In this document: positions 22,838 to 32,807 of the stretch, piece by piece
Layout: every line of letters begins with the position of its first letter
Numbering within the stretch: position 1 is the first letter of the stretch
Source: Saturnia japonica
Lineage: Eukaryota; Arthropoda; Insecta; Lepidoptera; Saturniidae
Length of the DNA stretch: 64,000 nt
Direction: 5' to 3'
Assembly: GCA_033032175.1 (NCBI GenBank)
Contig: CM065312.1
Location: 9,300,001 to 9,364,000, forward strand
Position numbers and translations under genes: made by a program
Notes under the pieces: generated by a model
What the model was told of the DNA's origin: nothing
The model's database searches: none
Seen by the model: only the letters and a program-made list of their open reading frames with translations

Positions 22838-22885
22838 AAGCAGTCATGAGGACTGCCGACAGAAGTGAAAACTTAAAACTATACA
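22838..22885 (-). repeat. Element X end fragment
   Basis: CAGTCATGAGGACTGCCGAC followed by AGAAGTGAAAACTTAAAAC is the reverse complement of the X terminus. It lies about 1.2 kb from the forward copy and in opposite orientation. Confidence 0.5.
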
Positions 22886-23154
22886 ATTTTTTCCTAAATC
22901 ACAAATGATATAATTAATAATAATAATACAAGTAATTATTATTATAATTAAGAAAATATAATTTGAAATAAGAAATACAAACTTTGTAAAATATAATTTT
23001 GTAACATAAGAAAATATCTTTTGATAATCGTTAATTACACGTCACGTAACGATGTCGATGACGACTTACATGAATTTACTCCCTATCTCTTATATACAAA
23101 AGTACTCTGTGTCCAAATCTTCTTACAGAAGTTTTCACTTCAATCATTTATATT

Positions 23155-23305
23155 TCTACTAACTACACTATTATCATAAAGGGGTAAAGTTTGTTAATCT
23201 ACGGAACTATTGATCCGAGTGCTTATACATATATATGTATGTTATGTTTAATTCTTATTCAATTTTATATTAAAAATAACGCGCCTACGAGAGGGTGGTT
23301 GCTAG
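23155..23305 (+). mobile_element. Helitron-like element, family H-B
   Basis: The 3' end GAGAGGGTGGTTGCTAG (CTAG at 23302-23305) is followed by T. The 5' half keeps CTACGGAACTATTGATCCGA, the equivalent of the family's GGAACTACTGATCCGATTT. The 5' TC terminus is eroded. Confidence 0.5.
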
Positions 23306-23339
23306 TATTGAATATCAACCGTATTATCACCCGATGTTA

Positions 23340-23400
23340 AATAACGAAGTTGCCCAAGGATAAGCGTACGGCGACAGATTTTCAACTTAAATGTAATAAC
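23340..23400 (-). repeat. Degraded SINE-A scrap
   Basis: ACGAAGTTGCCCAAGGATAAGC and GGCGACAGATTTTCAACTT correspond to two blocks of SINE-A (GACGATGTGGCCCAAGATGG; GGCGACAGATTTTCAAC), with the segment between them lost. Confidence 0.35.
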
Positions 23401-23459
23401 TAGACAGTTAACCGGCATCTAACATTGTACGAATCAAACATGTGTTTAAAGTCAAGTAC

Positions 23460-23870
23460 ATGTTATAGGCAATATATGAAATGCTAGCTGCTAGCATTCT
23501 GTAGAATATCACGTGAGAATTTTCGTGAGACCGTGGCGCTCGCCGGCCGCGACCCCAGTACTTGTTCGTAAGTCCAACTTAACCTAACCGAGTATCGTCG
23601 GTATTTTGTTATAATAGCACTCTTTTTATTTTTTCAGAATAACTTTAGTATTCATGAGGAATGCACGTTATTTATAACATTTCTTAGGCAATCTATAGTA
23701 TGCACGTTAAAAAAATATCGTTGCTCGATTAGATTAGGTTGTACTTGCGAACAAGTACTGCCATAGCCGGCGAACGCCACGGTCTCATCAAAACTCCTAC
23801 GTGATATTCGAAACGAATCCCAGAAGTATTTCATACTTTGCCAGTATCTCATTTGGAATTATATAGAATG
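23460..23870. repeat. Large imperfect inverted repeat (foldback-like)
   Basis: The left arm (about 23500-23606: AATATCACGTGAGAATTTTC, GAGACCGTGGCGCTCGCCGG, AGTACTTGTTCGTAAGTCCA) is the reverse complement of the right arm (about 23715-23815), with substitutions. They are separated by about 110 bp. Weaker similarity extends outward (TATGAAATGCTAG / TATGAAATACTT). Either a foldback transposon or two opposed copies of one repeat. Confidence 0.5.
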
Positions 23871-24089
23871 CCGACATTCTATACATTGTCTATATCATAT
23901 TATATAAAGAACGTAAAATCACAGAAAAAAAATTAATTACATTATCTCTAAGTATTCAGAAACATTTTACAGAAAATTTTAAGCCAAATTGTTTAATTTA
24001 ACCGAAAACGTGCATATTGAACGTTAAACATAAATGAGCAGTATTACATGCAATATTCGCGTTTTAAGATATATTTTAAATAAACTGTC

Positions 24090-24250
24090 GGGAGTTTTTG
24101 ACCGGAAGAGCTTGCGGTACCCTCGGTGGAAGCGCGGGATTTGACCGGAAGTTTGACAGGCCAGGGTTGATGTGTTAAGCTCTGCTACCGGAGCTTAACA
24201 GAGTTATTAATTAATGAGCGTAAGCATCCGGCTGCTATCGAACCGAACTG
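24090..24250. repeat. G+C-rich patch with direct repeat and perfect hairpin
   Basis: TTTGACCGGAAG occurs at about 24098 and 24140. A perfect 10-bp stem TGTTAAGCTC / GAGCTTAACA (24173-24200) encloses an 8-nt loop. The patch is unlike its A+T-rich flanks. Its identity is unknown. Confidence 0.4.
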
Positions 24251-24725
24251 GGTTTTAACATTTATTTTTCAAACTTTTTTTTTTTTTTAATTAAATTTTT
24301 GTTGAACGCCATTGGATCTATATTTTTCTCGGCTGCTTTTTAAAATGTATTAATTTTATTATTGTTTTGTATGTTTTTAGATATATATTAAGTTCTTATT
24401 ATATATTCATCCTAAGACAGCTCGCATGACATGCCAAATGTTTATTTTAGAGATGTAGCATAACTTAAACTGAAAGTTGATTTTACGATTATTGATTATT
24501 TTTTAGAGCTAATTATAATCGATATGATATTTAAAACATGATACGATTATGCTTTAAATTAATTGCGGGTTGTGTAAGCTGTGTAAATAAAATAATAAAT
24601 ATATACTATAAGAATAATAATTAAGGTCGCATTCCGGATCACTTGAATTATTCAATGCCTGACGCCAAACAACAAGATTAATTCTTCAATCGTTGCGTGA
24701 TGCTGTAGTAAATATGTTAGAATTA
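24251..24725. other. A+T-rich stretch without recognised features
   Basis: Poly(T) and A+T-rich text only. Confidence 0.4.

Positions 24726-24727
<2 letters not shown>

Positions 24728-24765
<38 letters not shown>
24728..24765. repeat. (TA)n microsatellite
   Basis: An uninterrupted alternating TA run of about 36 bp. Similar shorter tracts occur at 7028-7041, 25858-25880 and 62058-62079. Confidence 0.9.
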
Positions 24766-24766
<1 letters not shown>

Positions 24767-24934
24767 TATAGAGATAGATAATTAATATATAAAATCATTA
24801 TATAGAGGCAGTTATGTAGGATTTTGTCGTGCAAATGTTTTTATAACGTTATTAGTGTCATAATTTATAATATAATAAGTCGAAATGCATGTTTTTAGGT
24901 TATGTTATAATTTGCACGACGTAACAATTTACGT

Positions 24935-25345
24935 ACTGTGGATGTGTCAGGCAAGTCTTGTTTAATATACTGTTGTATAAAATTCATAATTGCAAAAAAA
25001 AGAGTTAATTTGGCTTATGGTTTTTCATACATCCTTGACAATTTAGTGTGCTCATATGTTGGTAAAAACATAGATTATAAGCTAGATTTTGTAAATGACC
25101 GGCATAATTTAAACATTAAAAAACACCACAAAGTTATACTGTGTAAGAAGACCTCCGACTTAGTTATACCAATAAAAGGTTTTTAGATAATAGTATTAGG
25201 TTTTTTATAGATCACGCACATTACCGATTTGCCGAACGATAGGTTCAAGGACCATGTCAAGCCGGTTTTACTGACAAAGGGATGGATCATTACGTGAATG
25301 ATACTGATGTTTGGAAATAACTTCCTCTCCGTACATCCACTAAAA
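24935..25345 (+). pseudogene. LINE reverse-transcriptase C-terminus, frameshifted
   Basis: The frame at 24938-25186 contains ILDNLVCSYVGKN and a KTSDLVIPIKGF segment. A second frame follows with LPNDRFKDHVKPVLLTKGW and DHYVNDTDVWK. This order matches the tail of insect non-LTR ORF2 proteins (...DLVIP..., LP...FK..VK..L..K.YY.V.D...D...W). At least two frame changes and a stop interrupt it. The end is A+T-rich without a clear tail. 54545-54665 is a second, poorer copy of the last part. Confidence 0.55.
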
Positions 25346-25964
25346 TAATATAATTATTAACTTTAAATAATTTTTACACAACTAAACAGTATCTTTAAAC
25401 ATTGTTCCATGACTGCGATGTTTTCCGAACCGGTAGACTTTAGTGTTTTAACTTTCTTAAGTGCCTTTTTAGAGTCTAAATTATATTATGTTTTATTTAT
25501 TATTTTTGGTTTTGAATTTCATTAGCGTAATAAACAAAAAGAGCCAGTTATTATGAATTAAGAAGGTTCACGTTACACCCGGCTTTGGCCGATAGTTTGT
25601 TCAAATTTATTTATTTAAATTTAAGAAAGTGAAAGCTTAATCAAATTAAACTACATTAATTACCTACTTAACATCAACACGATATTTATTAAACGTATGT
25701 ACATTCTAAGTGTTGTTTGCTAAATATCATTATCACAAACATATTTGCTTTTCATTAAATCGTAAATTAGCATACAGCTAGTGGCTTAGACTTAGTAGAA
25801 TAAATCACTTGTTATAATTTGATAATAATCTACCCAGTATTGCTTGCCACAACTATTATTTATATATATATATATATATATTTTTTATTTTTTTTTAAGG
25901 TTGCACAGTACATACGGTACCAAACTGTTTTCAGCGAAATAATTTTCCTTTTTATACATTTTAC
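25346..25964. other. A+T-rich stretch without recognised features
   Basis: Includes a (TA)n run at 25858-25880 followed by poly(T). The frame 25819-26016 reads through it and is not a gene. Confidence 0.4.
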
Positions 25965-26130
25965 ATGTAATGTTTGTATGTTTGTAGAAGGTAATCTCCA
26001 GAACTACTTAATTTAGAATATTATTACACTTATAGGAAGATAAATTATCTTTAAGATCTCGTATTTTTTATTGTTAATAAACTTTATATTGCAATTAACC
26101 CAAATAAAGTCGCGGGCGGTTTCAAGTTTT
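25965..26130 (+). mobile_element. Helitron-like element, family H-B, decayed
   Basis: Begins TGTTTGTATGTTTGTAGAAG GTAATCTCC and ends GTCGCGGGCGGTTTCAAG, matching 43354-43542. CTAG is decayed to CAAG. Confidence 0.45.
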
Positions 26131-26604
26131 GTATAAAGTTACAGTTACAATTACTATGTAAATGTTTCCCATGGAACCTCATACGGTATCTATTAAATTA
26201 AGCTATAATCCACTCACGAAAAAAATTGTTAAGTAAAGATAATTTTTGAAAAGCAGCTCAGTTTGAAAAGTCGCTCGACTTCAACCTGTAATTTATGGGG
26301 CTACGTTAAGGTTCGTTGACATTTACTTGAGGCATATGGAATTGCAGAGTCACCTGCTCGCAACCCCTTCGGTATGGATACTCCTGACTTGGAAATATTA
26401 AATGTTACTTGTTTACCAAGTTATATACCTACCCCGAATTCATTATTTTAAAATGTATATTCTAGCTTGTTAGTAGACAAAAAATACTTTGTGACTGTTA
26501 TCGGTTGCCTGTAAAACTATAATTCCCGTAATTTTTTTTAGTACAATTATAATACATATGGGTGAAAGTTCTGTGACGTCATTATTTATATTCGTAATAG
26601 TTTC
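26131..26604. other. Stretch with no recognised gene or repeat
   Basis: Moderately mixed composition at 26260-26400, otherwise A+T-rich. The frames at 26470-26875 overlap the next repeat on both strands and are unsupported. Confidence 0.35.
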
Positions 26605-26870
26605 AGCGTTTGGCCATAATCTCACCTGGACGATGTGGCCCAAGATAGTAAGTAACACGCTAAGCCTAGTGAGGGGGCTGGTTTACAAGTGCTGCTGCCG
26701 GAACACACATATAGTTATTTGGCGACAGGTTTTCAACTTGATAGCTTGCCAAGCGGGCATTACAAAAAGCCCTACTACCACCATGCTATGGTTTCATCAC
26801 GATGTTTTCCTGTACCGACAGCTCAGACTCATTGCAAGGATTCGAACTCTCATCGAATCGTTTATTTGGT
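26605..26870 (-). mobile_element. tRNA-headed SINE (SINE-A), copy 1
   Basis: Blocks shared with 42632-42925 and 45075-45352 are GACGATGTGGCCCAAGAT, ACACGCTAAGCCTAGTG, GGCGACAGGTTTTCAACTTG, ACCACCATGCTATGGTTTCA and TCACGATGTTTTCCTGTACC. On the minus strand the box B-like AGTTCGAATCC lies at plus 26841-26851. The head beyond it is diverged. Confidence 0.65.
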
Positions 26871-27442
26871 CATAACGTTTTCGATCTGCAGAAACAGTTT
26901 TTATCCGAGAATAAACTGTTTATGCAAGGGAATATTTTAAATTCTCTGTTTTTCGATGCCAAATTAAGTTTTATGGCACACAATTGATGTTACTAGAATA
27001 GACGCCAAATGAACACATTTTTACTAAACGTGTAAGATATTACAATTTAGAAAAGATATACATAAGTATATTAAATTCTAACACTATATTGGACCGTACA
27101 GAAGACAAGACATAAAAACGGCATAATATACACACATCAAAAAAGTCTAAGCAACATGCGAGATATTACAATTTTTTCCATTTATGTTAATTAATTTCTA
27201 AATATTTACTCAAACAAAGTGCGTAGGTAAGTAAACTTTTTTGTTATTGATGATATACTGACTGGTTGTAAAAAAAAAATTTGATTATTATATGTTTTGT
27301 TTTTTCATAAAATTCAAATGACTGCGAATTTGTTTGAATTTAAGTGCGTTTTAATTGCTACGTTTAGTCTTGATTTTATAATTTTACCAACCGTTTAAAT
27401 AAAGTTAGCTACAAAATTGAATTGTTAGATATTCTTTACGTC

Positions 27443-28465
27443 ATGAAGCGACGTCATTTGATGGCAGATGAAATGCAAAGAGCTGTAGGGATGTTGCAAG
27501 CGGGAAGTAATCAATCTCAGGTATCTCGACATTTTGGCATTCATAGAAGTGTTACTTGTCGTCTTTGGCAGTGCTACAATAATACAGGAGAACCCGCTGA
27601 ACAGCAGCCAGGCCGTAAAAGGAGTACAACCACTCGGCAAGACCGGTACATACAACTGACTGCAAGACGCCAGCCGATGTTAACCGCTCGAGAGATAAGT
27701 TTGAGGCTACAAATTTCAAGTGGTGTTGATGTAAGTCCTCAAACTGTGCGAAATCGACTGCATGAGTACGGCCTACGAGCTCGACGCCCAATCAGGTGCC
27801 CACCGATACGTCACAGGAATCGCGCTCGTCGATATGAATGGTGTAGAGAACGCATAACATGGACCCAGGAACAATGGGATAAAATTATGTTTTCCGATGA
27901 GTCGCGATTCGGGTTTAAGCCTGATACAAGAAGGGTGCAAGTGTATCGTCGGCCCGGAAATACTGAAAGGCTCAGGTGCGTTCAGGAAGTTCATCCATAC
28001 AGCGGCTCAGCAGTTATGTTATGGGCGGGTATTATGAAGAACAGGCGAACTGAGCTCGTTTTTGTAAATGGAAACATGAATGCTGAAAATTACATTGAGG
28101 ATATTCTCAGACCTTATGTCTACCCATTTGCACAAACCTTTGGCTCCGATTTTAGGTCAATGCATGACAATGCGCGTTCACATACAGTTCGGCGAACCAG
28201 TGAATACTTTGCAACGGAGAACATCCGGGTATTGCCCTGGCCTGCACAATCGCCAGATCTCAACCCCATCGAGCACGCATGGGACATGCTCCAGAGACGT
28301 GTTTTGAAGGACTTGGACGGAGCGACAACAACCCAACAGCTAAAGGATTTGCTACAATTCCATTGGGAGCGAATACCGCAAAATGACATAAACAGTCTCA
28401 TTAATTCAATGAATAATCGTTGCCGACAAGTTCTGAATAGCAGAGGAGCCCATACTTTGTATTAA
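27443..28465 (+). CDS. Tc1-family transposase, DD34E, intact
   Basis: 340 residues, the usual Tc1 length, starting at ATG 27443. The frame extends 7 codons further upstream, but only to TTG. Residues about 8-110 form the paired-type double helix-turn-helix: QAGSNQSQVSRHFGIHRSVT, a PGRKRS linker at 56-61 resembling the GRPR hook, then TAREISLRLQ and a second helix at SPQTVRNRLHEYGL. A basic stretch at 111-130 may aid nuclear import. The catalytic RNase H-fold triad is D152 (MFSDESRF), D242 (MHDNARSH) and E277 (SPDLNPIEHAWD), with exactly 34 residues between D242 and E277. The enzyme would bind the 28-bp ends, excise the element and insert at TA. No stop, shift or missing catalytic residue is visible. 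Activity is inference. Confidence 0.97.
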   Translation: MKRRHLMADEMQRAVGMLQAGSNQSQVSRHFGIHRSVTCRLWQCYNNTGEPAEQQPGRKRSTTTRQDRYIQLTARRQPMLTAREISLRLQISSGVDVSPQTVRNRLHEYGLRARRPIRCPPIRHRNRARRYEWCRERITWTQEQWDKIMFSDESRFGFKPDTRRVQVYRRPGNTERLRCVQEVHPYSGSAVMLWAGIMKNRRTELVFVNGNMNAENYIEDILRPYVYPFAQTFGSDFRSMHDNARSHTVRRTSEYFATENIRVLPWPAQSPDLNPIEHAWDMLQRRVLKDLDGATTTQQLKDLLQFHWERIPQNDINSLINSMNNRCRQVLNSRGAHTLY

Positions 28466-28483
28466 ATTGTTCTATTCTTTCAC

Positions 28484-28489
28484 AATAAA
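28484..28489 (+). promoter_or_regulatory. Poly(A) signal of the Tc1 transposase
   Basis: AATAAA lies 18 nt after the TAA stop and inside the element, about 220 bp before the right inverted repeat. Confidence 0.6.
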
Positions 28490-28736
28490 TACATTTTCTT
28501 TAGAAATTTCATTTTGTAAGAAAAAAGTTTAGTTTCTTATGTATCTTAGTTCCTACAGTATGTTCTAATATTGTTCATTTCTGTTATTAAAAGAACTTAT
28601 AAAGACAACAGCTGTTATTTTTACATCATAGAACCCTAAAGATATTATTTTAAAAATAAAATACAACGTTATAATGTGAAGAACCATCCTAAAATTTAAA
28701 TTAGTACATGTTGCTTAGACTTTTTTGATGAGTGTA

Positions 28737-29230
28737 TATATTAGTATTACCAAGTCCGTTTCTATTATGTATGACAGTAGCCTTATAAGGAAATCGTCTT
28801 TGATTTCACACGTTCCAAAATAACACTTTCCTTCTGTAGAAAAATTTCATATATGATGTAGTCAAGAGTATGATATGATTGAATATTATTTTATTGGTTT
28901 ATGTAACAAATACTAATAACTACATATTGAAATATTCTTCCATATTACCTAATGCAAAAGATCAAAGCAGTGCCTAAGGGTATTTCCGCACGCAGATAAA
29001 ATTTCATATCGTTAAGGATTTTCTTCAAGGGTTGCATTGAGTTAATTTCTATATGTCAATCAATTGTTTCTAAATCTTTTTATCTTATTTATTGATCAAA
29101 GTTAACTTCATATAAATGTTTTCTTCCAAGTAATCCAGTTAAATGTTTTTAATAAATTCAATAGTGTTCTTGGGTTATATTTATAAAGTTATTATCAGAA
29201 ATATAATAGTTCTGGAAGGTGAGTGGATAA
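28737..29230. other. Stretch with no recognised gene or repeat
   Basis: A+T-rich. A donor-like AAG|GTGAGT occurs at 29216-29224 without a convincing exon. Confidence 0.4.
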
Positions 29231-29886
29231 GTAAAGGCAATAAATACGTAATAATAAAAATACAAAGGCAAGTCATAAGGACTGCCGACAGAAATGAAAA
29301 CTCAAAACAATGAAATAACTGTGTTCTTTTTGAATTTTGAAATCAATTGTAGTCTGAATTATTGCAGAGCATGTCGGTGACGCGAAATCACAAGATTTTA
29401 CCTATCCAAAAAGTCAAACACGCATAATGATACAGTCGAGTATATAATACGTAAGAGTACAATATAATATCGCCTTCAGAGTGCTGTTGGGGCTGGCTCG
29501 GCACTGTAGTGCGTCACAGATGTTTGACGATAATGTCACAGATGGCTTTCATGCAATTGTGCGTAAACGAATTACATCTGTGATGACCCGTTTAAGGACC
29601 AGTACCAGCAGCATCTTGCAGGTGATCGCAAATAGAGTCGACTGTCCGATATTGCAGTCATGGTCATGCAGTCAGTAACATGGGTTCGCGTCCATGTTGC
29701 GGGATTTATTTAAAATGACAACTTTTTATTTTTATTATTAACATGGACATATTATTATCTGAATAAATAAATTATTATTATTATTATTATACGTCACGAG
29801 CATGTAGAGGTCATCGGTGACGCGAACCCATAAGTTTTTCCCGCTATGAAAAATCGCTCAACGCGGCTCAGAAATTTTTACTTCAA
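29231..29886 (-). repeat. Dispersed element X, interrupted by a LINE tail
   Basis: Reverse-complement copy of 21300-21640. Landmarks are GGACTGCCGACAGAAATGAA, GAGCATGTCGGTGACGCGAA, GTCGAGTATATAATACGT and, after the insert, CACGAGCATGTAGAGGTC and a GAAAAATCGCTCAACGCGGC end. The split point is precise because the other copy reads through it. Confidence 0.6.
29453..29789 (+). pseudogene. 5'-truncated LINE tail with target duplication
   Basis: The frame FRVLLGLARHCSASQMF followed by DGFHAIVRKRITSVMTRLR runs to a stop near 29678. It resembles the extreme C-terminus of a lepidopteran non-LTR ORF2. A short 3' UTR ends in a (TTA)n tail (29770-29789). TACGT flanks both sides (29448-29452 and 29790-29794) as the target duplication. 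The insertion is inside element X. It keeps only about 67 codons and is not functional. The clade is unassigned. Confidence 0.65.
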
Positions 29887-29892
29887 AAATCA

Positions 29893-30375
29893 ATGTGTAA
29901 TGTCTTACGAGCTCTGGAGAGTAACATACACAACTCTGGGCTTATAAATGTGTGTCACAAAGTACTGGAAAGGGTTATAACTAACAACAAAGTAACCCTA
30001 CAGTGGATTAAAGGACACCGCGGATCACTGGGCAATGACGCAGCAGATAAACTGGCAAAGAGAGGTTCTGGCACTCTGCGGATGGGTCCTTTACCCATAT
30101 TGCCTCTGCTGTTCAGCCAGATTCGCTCTTGGCTGCGTTAAAGAACAACAGAATCACATAAAGATAACAATGGACAACAGCCAGTGACTGTAGACAGTCG
30201 AGGGAGGCACTGCCCATCCCTGAACCGCGATTGTCGCGGCGACTTCTTGGTCTTAATAGAAGTGATCTACGTGTTATGGTAGGCACTATAACTGGCCATT
30301 GTTCACTTAACAAACACCTTTATATTTTAGGTGTCACTGACAGTCCCATGTGCAGAGCATGTGAAATGACATTAC
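29893..30375 (+). pseudogene. LINE RNase H domain fragment
   Basis: The frame 29893-30141 contains VTLQWIKGHRGSLGNDAADK followed by LAKRGS. This is the C-terminal half of a retrotransposon RNase H domain; GNDAAD holds the last catalytic aspartate region. After a stop at 30139-30141, other frames continue a typical tail: MVGTITGHCSLNKHLY and SPMCRACEM, with a Cys-x2-Cys pair. The earlier RNase H catalytic residues and the reverse transcriptase are absent. At least two frame breaks are present. It abuts element X, which seems to have inserted into this LINE. Confidence 0.75.
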
Positions 30376-31795
30376 TTACTAATTATACTAAAAAAAATAT
30401 ATAAATACGAAATGTTTTATAACATATATTAGAAAGTTAAATAGATTAAAACTTGTTTTATGACAAAAGTAAACATTTACTTTGTTACTTTATTTCTTTT
30501 AAAATGTTACTTTTACTCAAATTATTGTAAACATTTCTAATAAACTTTGGCTTTAAAGTGAAAAGTATGTTCCTGTTTTAAGTTATTGCTAAGGTAACCA
30601 AACAATTATATTTTTTTAATAATATCTTGTAAGATGATATTGTTAATTGGAACTTTAGTGCCGTTTCAATATTGATCGGTCACATTCTAAAGCCGTCGAC
30701 CGCGGCACTGTGAATGTTGAATTATAAATAAGGAATACGCAAAATCTTTTTTCACTGTAATTGATGAAAGAGATTTTATTTCTCGCTCCTCCGAGCCTCG
30801 TGGAGTGGCTGTCTAATATTATGATTTATCGACTTAAAGTTATGAGGCGTAGGATATTTGCCCTCGAATGAAAATAATGCTGAAATAATTTATTTCTGTA
30901 TTCAGTTCTTTGATACAAATCGTAATCTTTATTTATTCATTGCTCTCTCTTTACGTCTCAAATGCTGTGTTACTACTGAGTTTTCGTGGAATTGTAAATT
31001 TTCCAGAGACGTAAGTCTTTAAGTTCCTGAATAAGAGTTTTAAAGTTTGCGAGGAACTTAGTTTCATCAGGATGTTAAACTTGTCAAGATGCTGAAAGAG
31101 ATATCTTCTTAAAACATACATTGTTAATAGTATTCTCTTAAGAAAGCTTAATATATTCAATTAAACATGATTAGATTTGGATTTCATTTACTTTTTATTT
31201 GAATAATAAACCGGTAAACGTCCTAGTTAATAAAATATGTACTATAGCGACACATACGTAATATATAAGTAGTTGTAATATCATATCGCTTATTAATCCA
31301 AAATACTCTATATCGTTCATAATAATTCAATCATTTATGATTACCGTTCATTTATACAAACCATTCACGACCATTCTTACCACCAACAGGTGAGGAAAGG
31401 TATCAGATCGAAAATGTCATCACTATCAAACACTGCTAACTTACTTGTGTCACCATTCCATATACTTTTAGGTCCATTCTTTATACATATATGTATATTA
31501 ACACAAACCGTTCAGTTAAACACGCATCAGTGCACGTTAACGCTGCACTTAGAAAACAATATAACTGAACGAGCGATTAAGAACTAGTGTAATAATGGTT
31601 TTAACAGGGTCTTGATCCACCATGTTGTGAGTTTTATTTTAATTCGTAAACTTACGTTATTTGTAATATATTTGTTTGTAATATTGGTGGCATTTTGCGT
31701 GATATAGTATGGTTATTGTGCACAAGTGAATTTAATTTAAAATATGCAATCTATAAAACAAAGAAATATTATTTATTGAAAAACTTTTTCTACAG
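30376..31795. other. Long A+T-rich stretch, no recognised gene
   Basis: A 7-bp stem AGTGCCG/CGGCACT brackets about 40 bases at 30658-30711. Frames at 30951-31160 (minus) and 31390-31587 (plus) lack support. The last bases form a good 3' splice site (ACTTTTTCTACAG at 31783-31795). Confidence 0.4.
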
Positions 31796-31872
31796 TCTGC
31801 GGTTCAACCAAAGACCCTTAACTCAGTAAGAGTTTTATCGCCAATAATGCTAATGGACCAATTATTATGCAT
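31796..31872 (+). other. Candidate 77-nt internal exon
   Basis: Bounded by ACTTTTTCTACAG and by GTAAGT (31873-31878), a perfect donor. One of three frames is open throughout (SAVQPKTLNSVRVLSPIML...LLC); the other two stop. The length of 77 nt would shift phase. No homology is recognised. It could be a rare or cryptic exon of a plus-strand gene, or chance. Confidence 0.25.
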
Positions 31873-31878
31873 GTAAGT

Positions 31879-32486
31879 TTCGTTTTATTTACTTAATGTT
31901 ATCTGAAATTGGTTAGCACAAGTTGCGGATAGATATTTCGTCTATGTACTTTATGATATTTATCACGTTTTGGTTTGCAAGAAGCTTCTTATGCTTTGCG
32001 GTTACGAGGTGCGACGCATGCGCCACTGTTTGTTTGTACGCTCGAGTTTGTTTGTTTTAGTAAAAATTTATAGCGTTTCGTAGAGATTCGCCGCGCTCCG
32101 GTGGTCTCCGGTTCGCCTTTGAACTGCTCTTTATGTTTGCTCTGTATATGAAAGCGTATTTAGACGTTGTTACATTTATCTGATAAATCTTCAGTTATTA
32201 GGTACTACTACTCGTATTTAAAAAAAAGTGAGGAGTCATGGGATACATGGGATGGGTTACTTATAAAATAATAGTTGTTATTTAATTTTTTATAATTATT
32301 TATAACAGACATATTAGTAGTGTATTATTTTACTTATATAACCTATATTATAATTTAAATTTACTGATATTCACAAATATAACCTATAAGGATAGCTTAA
32401 TACACCACGTTGTTATACTAACACAATCGTAAAGAAGTGAATGTATAAAATAGAGTAGCGTTCAGTATAAATGTGCAGAGAGGAAC
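31879..32486. other. Mixed stretch with a CpG-containing patch
   Basis: 31975-32115 is G+C-richer (GGTGCGACGCATGCGCCACT, GCCGCGCTCCGGTGGTCTCC) and non-repetitive within the window. It may be regulatory. The rest is A+T-rich. Confidence 0.3.
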
Positions 32487-32498
32487 GCTGAGTCAGAA

Positions 32499-32807
32499 TT
32501 TCCGATCACTAAATACACATACGCATGTTTCCTTCCTTCCTCCCAGGAGGAGGGGAACATGCATATGAGTATTTGTTACTTAGCTCGAATTTGTAGGAGT
32601 AGGGAATTAGCCAGATTGCGACCTATTCGCATGCACGACGACCGCCCGAGCCGAGGTTCGGCCACTCTGGCACCCTCGTGAGAGTCGTCCAAAACTTTCG
32701 CAGCTGAGTGCCCTCTGCGCTCGCTCCCAAGTTCGATGAAGCTGTAAAAGCCGCAGCGGCTTCAGGGCCCCTAAGGCTAACAATATAGTCAGTTTTATAA
32801 AAAAAAA
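32499..32807 (+). mobile_element. Retroposed structured sequence with A-tail and 12-bp target duplication
   Basis: The 12-mer GCTGAGTCAGAA occurs at 32487-32498 and 32808-32819, exactly bracketing this 309-bp segment. The segment ends in a run of nine A. That is the signature of LINE-mediated retroposition. The 3' 70 bp (GAAGCTGTAAAAGCCGCAGC; AGGCTAACAATATAGTCAGT) recur at 44808-44873, there also A-tailed. The body is G+C-rich, holds several stems (32511-32574; GCCGA-GGT-TCGGC near 32651-32663) and no open frame of note. Either a SINE with an unfamiliar head, or a retrocopy of a structured RNA. Confidence 0.65.
32511..32574. repeat. Long hairpin inside the retroposed sequence
   Basis: AAATACACATACGCATGTT pairs with AACATGCATATGAGTATTT (two mismatches). 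The inner TCCTCC pairs with GGAGGA around a CA loop. A 64-nt near-continuous foldback. Confidence 0.55.

Larger units (their letters stand above)
27131..28734 (+). mobile_element. Complete Tc1-type transposon
   Basis: The terminal inverted repeats are 27131-27158 and 28707-28734, matching at 27 of 28 positions (core CATCAAAAAAGTCTAAGCAA). A TA dinucleotide flanks each end (27129-27130 and 28735-28736), the usual target duplication of Tc1/mariner transposons. The length of 1604 bp is typical. It carries one uninterrupted transposase and its own AATAAA. Near-identical ends plus an intact frame indicate a young insertion. A CATGCGAGATATTACAATTT segment follows the left TIR, and GTAAGATATTACAATTTA also occurs just outside it (about 27031), possibly by chance. 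Confidence 0.95.

Noticed and set aside
26558..26987. Three overlapping frames
   Set aside because: They read through SINE-A in antisense; the same blocks recur at 42632 and 45075.
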